Positions 44,101-53,000 of a stretch of DNA of 64,000 bases are shown here, one piece after another; position 1 is the stretch's first letter, and each line of letters begins with the position of its first letter. The notes under the pieces were generated by a model. It did no database searches and had not been told where the DNA came from. It saw only the letters and a list, made by a program, of their open reading frames with translations. This stretch comes from Massilia frigida. Lineage in GTDB: Bacteria > Pseudomonadota > Gammaproteobacteria > Burkholderiales > Burkholderiaceae_D. The stretch lies in assembly GCF_011682175.1 (NCBI RefSeq), contig NZ_WHJG01000031.1, positions 30,629 through 94,628 on the forward strand, given 5' to 3'. The position numbers and the translations under genes are program-made.

Positions 44101-44876
44101 CGCTGCGCGGCTTGCGCAGCATCGATGGCGCCGTACTGGCGGAAATCCGCGCCGTGTTCCCGGGCGCCGAGGTGGAAGACGCCGGCCGCGTGCTGCAAAT
44201 CGACGGCACCAGTTGCGGACCGCTCACCATCGTCAACCTGCTGCGCCAGGGACAAGGCGAGGGACTGACGCACAACGTGGTGTCCACCGCCAGCTACACG
44301 GCGGCGCTGCGCGAACAGCATATCGCCCTGCTCGAACAGGTCCAGCCGGGCGCCAACTTCCGCGCGCGCCAGAGCGAAGGCGGCACGGTGAGCTCAAGTT
44401 TCGACTCGGCCCGCTATCTGGGCAAGAAACTGACCTACACCCGCAAGGGCACCGAGCGCATCCTCGCAATCGCCCACACCATCCGCACCCTGCCCGATCC
44501 GGTACGGCAACCGATCCGGAGCGCGTTTGCCGAGATCGCCAAACTCGCCAAGAACCTCTTGCGCGACGTGTCCCACGATTACGCATTGCTGCGCAAGGGC
44601 TTTAGCAGCGCGCGCCTGGCCGTGGGCACCCTGCACCATGCCGACCCCGCCGTGGAGCAATTCGCCACGCTGATGACGCGCCTGTGGGGAGCGGAACCGA
44701 GCAAGTTCGGGGAGAATTTCGATAAGCTCAAGATTGCCGACTTCGATGAACTGATGGTGATCATCGGGCATGTGCTCGGCACGGACGATCTTGCCAAGCC
44801 GCTGGCCGCCTTGCAGGAAGGCTTGAAAAACGACGAGGCCGAGGTGCGCAAACTGGCCGACGCCGGCAAGAAATAA
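41175..44876 (+). CDS. DUF4157 protein with C-terminal clan CE (Ulp1-like) cysteine protease domain
   Basis: 1233 residues, no signal peptide. Residues 70-180 are a DUF4157 module: SGIEALSGMSMDQVKVHYNS, HEAWHVVQQ (H132, E133, H136) and NDDAALEREADTM (E164-D168), the metallopeptidase-like head common in eCIS and polymorphic-toxin cargo. A segment with SSSGDHLTAF (225-233) has a probable second copy, GGSMGAHTTAW (620-630). Between them lie helices, a coiled coil and an acidic tract (about 563-590). A G-x-K-G-G-x-K linker (851-876) leads to a domain with NYHWVGIVI (H951), YLDPLRG (D975) and LQIDGTSCGP (Q1008, C1014). The order and the six-residue Q-C spacing match Ulp1/SENP proteases. It probably acts on a host or competitor protein, delivered by a secretion device not seen here. 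Confidence 0.75.
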   Translation: MQKSPSLPAPSNQDAVQRSVADTRQEGQPGAAGTLAGPQTERLGQLAELANASAQGALQRRLAGMAQASARTVHRSGLPHQLKSGIEALSGMSMDQVKVHYNSDRPAQLQALAYAQGTDIHLAPGQEQHLPHEAWHVVQQAQGRVAPTLQMKGGVSVNDDAALEREADTMGLKALQAPQASSALRPLSLQGRKPVQRIATQVVLGATNTVTVHIVGRPPNAYGSSSGDHLTAFSARQFGVVIALNNQNFWQALARLDEFINGIQDMPGFKLTVSMPAAQRAKLLKAWARMRTLRNDLPSPLELLDVKPDQQVGAFALSQMQELISTYLDVVELIPLSTINVAAKYKAGAGKGKGESAPLAVIRGIESALSDGTEPGVDMPTFSAAFLGLFDASAAALVAAELDQTMLENTGSGFAHGSSPFARVRSMIEHHLVTMYQSFPRTMAKLGERDALKADMTKTILPRMLQEWEGDIAFLQERIAAKRAVQLTQQQDLLVQRGNATKQRREIRGRIAAAVEEVNSAIKQITAIRKYIAELKKDRVGTDALAAPLDTTVRVHVDPDASSKDVDEDEDQQDADEDQVEEEETDVVTWGGPAVQVRLDKKDVITDIRFAGRSASPLIGGSMGAHTTAWIAHLDRIRAALVNRSSDQCRDILRTLWREAVASSTRMQRAFSDTSAGKAQRDAARKGFNQHLAGMARAATPALRISLVQLALQSLLNYTNSIPGATLEATDTGGKSEGKARGFLLGYERGKITASARSLAAALIALLDVKVVASDALLTVVANHLEVVQRAYPLSWKASGLGKNTKLAAANSVAAELARLKSGTFSRVLDVPEADSGKPLTSFDLAPFSLGDKGGAKGDKGGAKGIKGGTKGASGGPVKAAANADYQYEDVDMYRILDAEVARLALPGITIVPPTDNMHPGQLQQRLSETTPGNRALDRTILVPFNIGNYHWVGIVIVLGRDIVGPPPAIVRYLDPLRGLRSIDGAVLAEIRAVFPGAEVEDAGRVLQIDGTSCGPLTIVNLLRQGQGEGLTHNVVSTASYTAALREQHIALLEQVQPGANFRARQSEGGTVSSSFDSARYLGKKLTYTRKGTERILAIAHTIRTLPDPVRQPIRSAFAEIAKLAKNLLRDVSHDYALLRKGFSSARLAVGTLHHADPAVEQFATLMTRLWGAEPSKFGENFDKLKIADFDELMVIIGHVLGTDDLAKPLAALQEGLKNDEAEVRKLADAGKK
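43725..43802 (+). repeat. Heptapeptide-coding tandem repeat (G-x-K-G-G-x-K)
   Basis: Three 21-bp units encode GDKGGAK, GDKGGAK and GIKGGTK, followed by a partial unit GASGG. The two first units are identical in DNA. It forms a flexible, basic, glycine-rich linker just before the protease-like domain of the large DUF4157 protein. Confidence 0.85.
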
Positions 44877-44957
44877 GGCCGGCGGAGGTGTCCACGGTAG
44901 AATGGACCGAGCGGCGCGCGCCGGACGGCCCGCAGCGGCCAAGGAGAAACGCGCCCA

Positions 44958-45500
44958 ATGCAGATCAGCCAGCATCCCACCCATACCCTCGACCTGCGCG
45001 TGCGCGAGTTGCGCCAGTTGTTCAACTCGCTCGATCCGGCTCCCTTCCTGAACAAGGACCTCGACCGTGCGTGCGAGGCCTACATCGAGAACTGGGCCCT
45101 GTCGCTGCCGCACGATAGCCACATGCACCTGACCATCCATGTCGAACAGCTACCAGGCGAGAGCGACGCGGGCGCGCTGGTGGGCGATGCCATCCACAAT
45201 TACTACGGTTACAAGATCGAACTGGTCCGGGGCGAACTTGGGCAACTGCTGCGGCTGGGCCGCCTCAGCCTGGGCGTGGGCCTGGTCTTCGTCATCGCCT
45301 GCCTGCTGCTGGCCGAAGCCATCACCAGCTTCCTGCCCGGCCCCGGGGCCAAGATCGCCCATGAAAGCCTGACCATCGTCGGCTGGGTGGCGATGTGGCG
45401 TCCGGTACAGATTTTCCTGTACGACTGGTGGCCGCTCAAGGGGCGCATCAAGGTGTTCGAGAACTTGCGCTTTGCGCGCGTGAGCGTGGTTCAGGCCTGA
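44958..45500 (+). CDS. Conserved two-helix membrane protein of unknown function
   Basis: 180 residues from ATG 44958, with AAGGAG at 44941-44946. An N-terminal soluble part (LRQLFNSLDPAPFLNKDLDR, HLTIHVEQLP, GDAIHNYYGYK) is followed by two hydrophobic segments (LSLGVGLVFVIACLLLAEAI and ESLTIVGWVAMWRPVQIFLY) and FLYDWWPL. I recall similar proteins in many unrelated bacteria, so it is probably not a specific immunity protein for the upstream DUF4157 gene although it lies only 81 bp away. Confidence 0.65.
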   Translation: MQISQHPTHTLDLRVRELRQLFNSLDPAPFLNKDLDRACEAYIENWALSLPHDSHMHLTIHVEQLPGESDAGALVGDAIHNYYGYKIELVRGELGQLLRLGRLSLGVGLVFVIACLLLAEAITSFLPGPGAKIAHESLTIVGWVAMWRPVQIFLYDWWPLKGRIKVFENLRFARVSVVQA

Positions 45501-45745
45501 GCGCGCCAAGCCCTCAACAATGTTGCATGCATGTTGCCTTGACACATAGGACAAGGCCGACATTGCGATACAGCAATGCGCGTCTTCGGTGCCAGCGGCT
45601 TGAAGCGCAGCAAAAAAACTTGCAAAACCTGCCAAATGGAAAAATATTCAACTAGTCAATTTGCAAGCCCATCGTGCCGGTTTATAATGTTTTCATGCAA
45701 ACAACAATTTGTTGTGAGAACGCTCGAATCCACGTGGAGAAACAC

Positions 45746-47629
45746 TTGAAAGCCAGATTACTGCACACTGCCGCACTGTTCATGTTGACCCTGCCCGCCA
45801 GCGCGGCCAGCCCCGCCGCGGCCGGGGAACCGGCGGAACTGTACACCCGCATGGACCGCTATCACGTCAAGTATTCGCTCAACAACGACTACACCAGCAC
45901 CGAAACGCACGACTGGGCCATGACAGTACTCAAGGAAAAAGCCCTGGCCAGCGCCAAGGAAGCCTCGATTTCGTACAGCACCAGCATTGAAAAAGCCGAA
46001 GTGCTGAGCGCCTACACCATCAAGGCCGACGGCCGCCGCATCGACGCGCCCAAATCGAATTACCAGGTGGTGACCAACACCGGCAACGCCAAGGATGCGC
46101 CGGTGTATTCGGACCGCACCACGCTCACGGTGGTGTTCCCGGAAGTGGCGGTTGGCGACACCGTCGGTTTTTCGTACAAGCTGACCCAGACCGAACCGAT
46201 GTTTCCGAAGCAGTACTCGATGGTTCACTATTTCAGCCGCGCCACCGCCTACGACGACGCCAAGATCACGCTCGACTATCCGGCCACGCTCGCGGCCCAG
46301 CTCGACGTGCACGAACTGACCCCGGCTTCCAGCACCGCAACCAACGGCCGCAAGGAACTGTCGTGGACCTTCAGCAACAAGGTACCGCTCAAGGACAAGC
46401 GCAACGACTACTCGGTGTTCGACGTCGACACCCTGCCGGGACTGGCGTTTTCGACCTTCACCTCGTATGCCGACATCGCCCAGGCCTACGGCGCGCGCGC
46501 CACGCCGAAAGCGGCCGTCAGCGAGGAAGTCCAGGCGCTGGCCGACGACATCGCCAAGGACCAGAAGACCCCGCGCGACACCGCCCGCGCCCTGTACGAC
46601 TGGGTATCGACCAACATCACCTACGCCGGCAATTGCATCGGCACCGGCGCCGTGGTCCCGCACGACATTTCCTTCATCCTGAAAAACAAGATGGGCGATT
46701 GCAAGGACCACGCCACGCTGCTGCAAGCGCTGCTGGCGGCCAAGAAGATCGACAGCACGCAAGCGCTGATCAACGCGGGCAGCGGCTATCGGCTGGCCAA
46801 GGTGCCGGTGGTATCGCGCGTCAATCACGTGATCAACTACCTGCCGGCGTTCGACCTGTTCGTCGACTCGACCTCGGACTCCACCCCATTCGGCATGCTG
46901 CCCTACAGTTCGCAGGACAAGCCGGCCTTGATGGTCGACGGTTTCAAGGAAGGACTCAGGACCCCGGCCGCGCCAGCGGGATCGAATCTCCAGACCATGA
47001 AAACGCGCATCAAGATCAACGATGACGGTTCGGTCACCGGCAGCGTGGACGTGGCGCTCAAGGGCCAGTACGCCCTCGGCCTGCGCGAGGGCTTGCGCGG
47101 CGCCGGCAAGGAGACCATGGAAAACATGGTCAAGAACGTGTTGAAGGGCATGGGTTACATCGGCACGGGCAAGTTTGAAAGCGACGATCCGGCCGCCTTG
47201 ATCAATACATTGAACTACAAGGCCAGTTTCGAGTTCAAGAATTTCACCCATGTCCCCGGCGCCGGCGCCTTTGTCATTCATCCGGTGTTCGTCAGCAGCT
47301 CGCCGGTGGCGCGTTTTGTCGGGGGCGGATCGGACGATGAAGAAACCCCGACCGAGTTTGCCTGCTCCAACGGGGCCAGCGTGGAAGAATACGTGTTCAC
47401 CTTCCCGAAGAAGATGAAAGTGCTGGCCGTGCCCGATAACCTGGCGGTCAAGTCGGCCAACATCAGCTACAAGGCGAGCTATCGCCTCAAGGGAAACCAG
47501 CTCACGGTCACGCGCGAGGTGGACGACCACACGCGCGGCAATGTGTGCGCGCCGGCCATCGCGGCCGAGTACAAGGCGTTTTCCAAGAAAGTGCTGCCGA
47601 ACCTGAAGGCGCAAGTCGTCTATAAATAA
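45746..47629 (+). CDS. Exported DUF3857/transglutaminase-like protein
   Basis: 627 residues from TTG 45746, chosen for GGAGA five bases upstream and the signal peptide that follows (LLHTAALFMLTLPASA); ATG 45695 would put 17 polar residues ahead of it. The N-terminal half is DUF3857 (TRMDRYHVKYSLNNDYT, VFPEVAVGDTVGFSYKLTQT). The middle is a transglutaminase core with Cys in KMGDCKDHATLL, His in SRVNHVINYL and Asp in LFVDSTSD, so it may be catalytic. The C-terminal half is beta-rich. Such proteins sit in the envelope of many Gram-negatives; substrate unknown. Confidence 0.85.
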   Translation: MKARLLHTAALFMLTLPASAASPAAAGEPAELYTRMDRYHVKYSLNNDYTSTETHDWAMTVLKEKALASAKEASISYSTSIEKAEVLSAYTIKADGRRIDAPKSNYQVVTNTGNAKDAPVYSDRTTLTVVFPEVAVGDTVGFSYKLTQTEPMFPKQYSMVHYFSRATAYDDAKITLDYPATLAAQLDVHELTPASSTATNGRKELSWTFSNKVPLKDKRNDYSVFDVDTLPGLAFSTFTSYADIAQAYGARATPKAAVSEEVQALADDIAKDQKTPRDTARALYDWVSTNITYAGNCIGTGAVVPHDISFILKNKMGDCKDHATLLQALLAAKKIDSTQALINAGSGYRLAKVPVVSRVNHVINYLPAFDLFVDSTSDSTPFGMLPYSSQDKPALMVDGFKEGLRTPAAPAGSNLQTMKTRIKINDDGSVTGSVDVALKGQYALGLREGLRGAGKETMENMVKNVLKGMGYIGTGKFESDDPAALINTLNYKASFEFKNFTHVPGAGAFVIHPVFVSSSPVARFVGGGSDDEETPTEFACSNGASVEEYVFTFPKKMKVLAVPDNLAVKSANISYKASYRLKGNQLTVTREVDDHTRGNVCAPAIAAEYKAFSKKVLPNLKAQVVYK

Positions 47630-47686
47630 CTGGCGGCCATCGCGGGGCGGGACAGGCCGTCCGCACCGGTTTGCGCAGGTCAAAAA

Positions 47687-47723
47687 ACGCTCACGGTCAG
47701 GAATGACGGTGAGCGTTTTTTTT
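47687..47723 (+). terminator. Intrinsic terminator of the transglutaminase gene
   Basis: ACGCTCACGGTCA and TGACGGTGAGCGT form a 13-bp stem (one mismatch) with a four-base loop, followed by eight T. An A run precedes the stem, so it may also stop transcripts from the right. Confidence 0.9.
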
Positions 47724-47772
47724 GTCCGTTCCGGTTGCGCTGTGCCAGGCCGACGCGCGTTGCATGCCGGAC

Positions 47773-48701
47773 TTATCCGGCATGGCCCATCGTGCGCCAT
47801 GCAATATCCGGTTTTTCTACTTCCAGGAAATCGCGGGCGATCACATACTGATTCATTTTTTCGCAATACTCTTTTGCCAGATCGGCCTGTGCCGCCAGAT
47901 TCAGATTCCTCACCGATTCATACACCTGAATTTTTTCCCTCAAAAATACAGCGTGATCGGGATGCCTCACCGGATATCGTTGCATGACGGCTTCGTGCTT
48001 CCTGACCTCCTCGTTCAGGTGCACATGCATCAATGCGGGCACCTGTGCACGTAACTGCGCAGCCGCAGCGATGACGTTAGCGCTGTCGAAATAGCCCAAA
48101 GGCCGCGGCGCGTTCGTCTGGCCGATTGTCTGCGCCCCGGTTTTCATTGAATCGGCTTCATATCGTTTTCCGATCTCAGCGACGGCGCCGGCATCGGACC
48201 GGCAAGCCAAAAAGTGAAGTTTCCATTCAAGACCGGCTTCCTCGATGAGTTTGGAGGAATCCGAGGTCAACCTCCTGCTTCTGAGAACATTCAAGAGCAC
48301 GCCAAGGCAGCTGCGCGATTTTGCTTCGAGGGTGATGATTTCTATTCGTTCGCCGGCCGGACAATCCCGGTTTTCCAGGCATGTGATGGCAGCCTCACTT
48401 TGCTTTTCGTCAAATGACGAGAGCTGGTAGATCCACACTTCACCGCCCCACAGATCGACGTGGGCAGCTTTACCTGGGTCGCGCCAATAACAGGGTAGAT
48501 TTCCAGAGCTATCCACATAAAGTGCCCATGCATGGTGTAGAAGTACAACGGAAATTCAGGCAGTGTCCAGGTGACTGTGCCATGTTTTTTCGCGTAAGCG
48601 CCATGTGCAACGATATAAGACGTGATCTTCGTCGATTGTTCACTGCCGATATGGTAGCTGCGCCAGCCTTTGCCTAGCGTCGTCCGTTTTGCTTTGGGCA
48701 T
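47773..48701 (-). pseudogene. Frameshifted gene of unknown function
   Basis: ATG 48701, with GGAG nine bases upstream, opens a frame starting MPKAKRTTLGKGWRSYHIG and reads well to LYFYTMHGH near 48530. The sense then continues in another frame from LYVDSSGNLPCYWRDPGKAA to the stop at 47773 (ending AWRTMGHAG). One missing base around 48525-48530 explains the break. The repaired product would have about 309 residues, cytosolic, with no motif I recognise. GC content is lower than in neighbouring genes, suggesting acquisition. It may be a sequencing error or a dead gene. Confidence 0.6.
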
Positions 48702-50088
48702 GTCAATTTCTCCAAAGTGATAACAGGGCCGGCGAGAGGTCCGGACACTGCCCCGCCCCTTCAGCACATCCGTACCCAGCGGATCAACATTAGCTGGGCC
48801 GGTCAGGACGGCGAAGGATAATTAGAAAAATTAGCGCACTGCCAGGGCCACCTCAGGAAAGCGCCGCCGTGTAATGCACCACGACCAGCAGGTCGTCGAT
48901 CAGGTCCGCCCTCAGGCCGGCGACGCTGCCGGCGGGGTACGGTCGGAACTGGAGTCTGGTGGCATCGCTGGCAATTCCCATGCTGATCGGGTCTGCACGC
49001 CCGGCGCATCGCGGACGTGCATGTGGGAGCGCCGCGGCCCCCTGCGCGGTCGGGCGCGTCACGGGAACACGGGCTTACAAGGAAGCGGATAGTGGACGCG
49101 GGCGCGCGTCAGCCGGCCAGCCGGCGCTGTCGTCGGCAGGCCGGCGGAGCGGCGTGGTGGATCAGGAAGTGAATGTGGACGGCGTGCATCCGGAGCGCTG
49201 GCTGAGCCATTGCAACCCTTCTGTTCTGTACTTGCATTTCGATCTTCTATCCGCGCTGGGCGGATACCACGAATCTACAAACAAAGCGAACTTAGCTGCA
49301 ATGCTCGGCATGTTCAGCATGTAACAATACTAAACATTAAATTTTTTTGCAACTCAAGAAGTGTACGAAACAGTTATTTTCTTGTCAATCGGAGATTTTG
49401 TAATCTCATGGTTTTCAATTTGGGCAAGGCATGCCAGGCTCGAAAGCCGCAATCACGCAGGCGTGCCGCACCAGGACACCACGGAAAAATCGTTATGCGA
49501 TGCAATTTGCGGCATGTGCGAGAGCGGGCGGACATTGCGGTCCGCCGCGGTCCCGGGCTTCAAAGACCTCGTCGTGGTGGCCCGCCACTACGTCGGCAGA
49601 CGCACGCCGGTGCAAGCGGCCGCCATCCGCACAATGAGCGGCGCCGCTCATGGCGCGCCGGGGGACGGGAACGATGTCGCCTTCAGTGCCGGCATCGCAA
49701 AGAACACGCGCGCGTGCCGTACGCCTGAAGCCAGGCATGGCAATTGCAGCAATGTTCCTGCGCAAAAAGGGGACCTCGCTAAACAATCCCGAGCGCAGCA
49801 ACTGTGGAAAAGGCGCGCCTGCGTTCCGCCTGCGGCGGCGCGCACGGCCGGGAAGATGCGCGTGGCGACGGCCGGTCGTGGTTTTTTTGACTCACTCATC
49901 AGAAACCTGCCGAACGCCGTGAACGATCTTGGTATAGTCGACCAAGTGTCGCCAAAAAAGCACTGTTTCGGGCACTGCCGCGTTGCGGCACGGCGCTGTG
50001 CGCGTCCCCGCAGGCTTGGCGATGTAACGGGTTGCCTGTCCGCGCCAACCCGTGATGAGCGCAGCTCCCAACGTCACGAAAGGCTACG
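48702..50088. other. Gene-poor accessory stretch
   Basis: 1387 bp without a convincing intact gene. It holds the possible 3' remnant at 48853-49062, an AT-rich island at 49210-49420 with a perfect dyad GAGATT-TTGT-AATCTC (49392-49407), and the promoter region of the large kinase near 49920-50080, where TTGGT-ATAGTCG-ACCAA (about 49929-49945) is a partial dyad. Open frames across 49361-50095 have no recognisable domain and look like chance frames in GC-rich DNA. Confidence 0.5.
48853..49062 (-). pseudogene. Possible 3' remnant of a larger gene
   Basis: The last 45 codons read SMGIASDATRLQFRPYPAGS, then VAGLRADLIDDLLVVVHYTA, ending ALS. This looks like the end of a real protein; the pattern of RLQFRP, DLIDDLLVVVHYTA recalls the C-termini of insecticidal Tc-toxin A-type subunits. 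The part upstream has no coding look. A weak assignment by eye only. Confidence 0.25.
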
Positions 50089-53000
50089 GTGTTGACACTC
50101 TCACAGCTGCAACGTTTGCTTGGCGCTTTGGTGCTGCTCTTGGGCATCGCCGTGATCGCAGGCTGGGGCCTGCACTCGAGCGTGCTGGTGCAGCTCGTCC
50201 CCGGCGCCATCGCGATGGTGTTCAATACCGCACTGTGTTTCGTGTTTGCCGGGGCCGCCCTGAGTGTTGCCGGGCGGCGCGCGCGGATGGCACGCACTTG
50301 CGCCGCCATCGCCATGCTGGCCGTGGCCGGCGTGGTCGGCCTGCAAAACCTGATCGGCGTGAATTTGCATGTCGACACGCTGTTCGTCGACGTGTGGCTG
50401 AGCGACCCCAACCCGCATCCCGGACGCATGTCGCCGCTGTCCTGCGGCGGCTTCTGGCTGGCCGGCGTCTGCCTCCTGCTGCAAAACCGGCAGGACGCGA
50501 ACGGCGGCCCCGACCGCCTGGTCCAGCTGCTGTGCCTCGCGCTGGTTGCGCTCGGCATCGTCGGCGTGACCGGCCACTCGCTCAAGCTCGACCTGCTCTA
50601 CGAGTGGTATCGCTTCGTCGGGATGGCGCCGCACGTGGCTTTCGGCTTTCTGCTGCTGGGCAGCGCCCTATGGCTGGGCTGGTACCAAAGCGTCACGGAG
50701 CGCAGCGCCAGCCGCGAACGCGGCGACGCGCGCATTACCGCGATCGCCACCATCATCCTGCTGTCGATGGCGCTCGCGGCCGGGATGACCAGCTCGGTCA
50801 TGTCGGCCCACCGCACCGAAGCGGCCTTGCACCTGAACATGAGCGCGGCGCATTCGAATCGCGCCCAGCTATTGAATTTTGTGCTGGAAAACACGATTTC
50901 ACAGACCCGTTCGCTTGCCAGCGACCCCGCCCTGCTCAAGGAATACGCGCGCCTTCCCGGCGCGGCGGATCACGCGGCGAGCGCGGCCGACCTGGCGCAG
51001 CATTTGCTCGGCGACGGATACGCCTCGGTGGCCGCGACCAGCGCCGACGGCACCATCCTGCTGCGCGCCGGCGCCCCCGATACCAGCGCGCCGATCAGCC
51101 TGCGCCTGAACGATGAGCAAGAACTGCTGTGGTCGACGGTCCCGATCCTGAAAATCGCGGTGCCGGTGCGCAAGGATGGCGCCGTCATCGGCACCATCCT
51201 GGCCGAGCGCAAGCTGCCCATCGTGCAAACCCTGCTGGCCGATGCCGCGCTCCTGGGAGACAGCGGCGATATTGCCATTTGCGCGGCGGCGCCCGGGCAG
51301 CGGATGAGTTGCCTGCCGAGCCGCCTGAACGCGCATGGCTTTAGCGGGACCTCGCGCATGCGCAACGACCAGGACCTGCCGATGAGCAATGCCCTGAATG
51401 GCAAAACCGGCCTGATCGCGGCCAAGGATTACCGCGCACGGATGGTGATCGCCGCCTACGGGCCGATCGGCTCCACCGCGCTCGGCCTGGTGGTGAAGCA
51501 GGATGCAGTCGAACTGTACGAGCCGATCCGCACCCAGATCTCGACCATGGTGACGGTGCTGGCAGTGCTGTTCATCTGCGGCATGTTGCTGCTGCACTGG
51601 CAAGTCTCGCCCCTGATCGCGGCGCTGCTGGCGGCCAGGCAAGCGGCGCGCGCGGGCGAAGGCAAGCTCCAGGCCGTGGTCGACAACATGGCCGAAGGCT
51701 TGCTGACCATCGACGAGAACAGCAACATCAGATCGATCAACCCGGCTGCGGCCGCCATGTTCGGGCATGCGGCGCAGGAGGTCATCGGCGCGCCCCTGAC
51801 GCTGCTGATCCCCACCCCGCCGGACGGCGCCCACGGCGCGCAGGTGGCCGCGCAACGCAAGGATGGCAGCCTGTTCCCCCTGCATATCGCCGTGCGCGAG
51901 GCGCGCCACGAAGGCGGCCGCATGTCGGTGGCGATCCTGCGCGATGTCAGCGACGAGCGCAAGGCATCCGAAGTCAGTTCGCGCTTCAGCGCCTTCCTCG
52001 ATGCCACGCCGAACCTGGTGGCCTTCGTCTCCGGAGCGCAGCGCATCCTCTATCTCAACGGTGCGGGGCGTGCCTTGCTCGGCATCGGCGCGGACGAAGA
52101 CTGCGACGGCTTGTCGATGGCCGGGTTCACTTGTCCCGGTAGCGATACCGCCCACTTGCCGGATATATTCCTGGAAGCATCGACAGCGGCCTGGCGCGGT
52201 GAGCTTGACTTGTGCAACCGCGCCGGCGGCATGGTCCCCTTTCTGTTTTCCGTGGTCCGGATCGCGCACCAGGAGGGCGAACCGAGTTCGTATGCGATGG
52301 TGGGAGTCGATGTCAGCGAGCGCAAGCGCGCCGAGGATGACCTGCGCAAAACCCTGGAGCGGTTCAACCTGGTCGCACGCGCCACCAACGATACGGTCTG
52401 GGACTGGGATTTCGGCACCGACCAGATCTGGTGGAACGCCGGCATCACGCATACCTTCGGCCACACCGTGGCCAACGACATCTCGCCGGCCCAGTGGTGG
52501 GTCGACCAGATCCATCCCGACGACCGCGACTGGGTTACCAGCGAGGTCGAGCATGAAATCCACACGGGCGGGCGCTACTGGACGGGCGAATACCGCTTCC
52601 GGTGCGCCGACGGTACCTACGCCCACGTGCACGACCGCGGCTACATCATCTACGACGGCGCCGGCGCGGCGGTGCGCATGATCGGCGCCATGATGAATAT
52701 CAGCGAGCGCAAGCATGTCGAGGAACACATGCGCCAGCTGGAAGAACGCTTCTCGAAGATTTTCAGCATGAGTCCGGTGGCGATCACCGTCAGCAGCATG
52801 GCCGATGGCCATTTCCTGGAAGTGAACGATGCATTTTGCGAGCTGATCGGGCAGGAGCGCGGCCTGCTGCTGACCCGTCCCGCTTCCCTGCTCGATTACT
52901 GGCCGGCGCCCGACGTCCATCAGTCGATGATGGCGCGGCTACGCCAGGAAGGATCGATCAACGACTGCGAAGCGGCCATGAAAACGGGCGCCGGCGCCGA

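Noticed and set aside
44958..45500. Immunity protein for the DUF4157 effector
   Set aside because: Position would fit, but the protein type is widespread in bacteria without such effectors, and a host-directed protease needs no immunity gene.
49361..50095. A 244-codon gene before the large kinase
   Set aside because: Arg/Ala-rich text with no domain, no ribosome site, and it runs into the kinase start; judged a chance frame.
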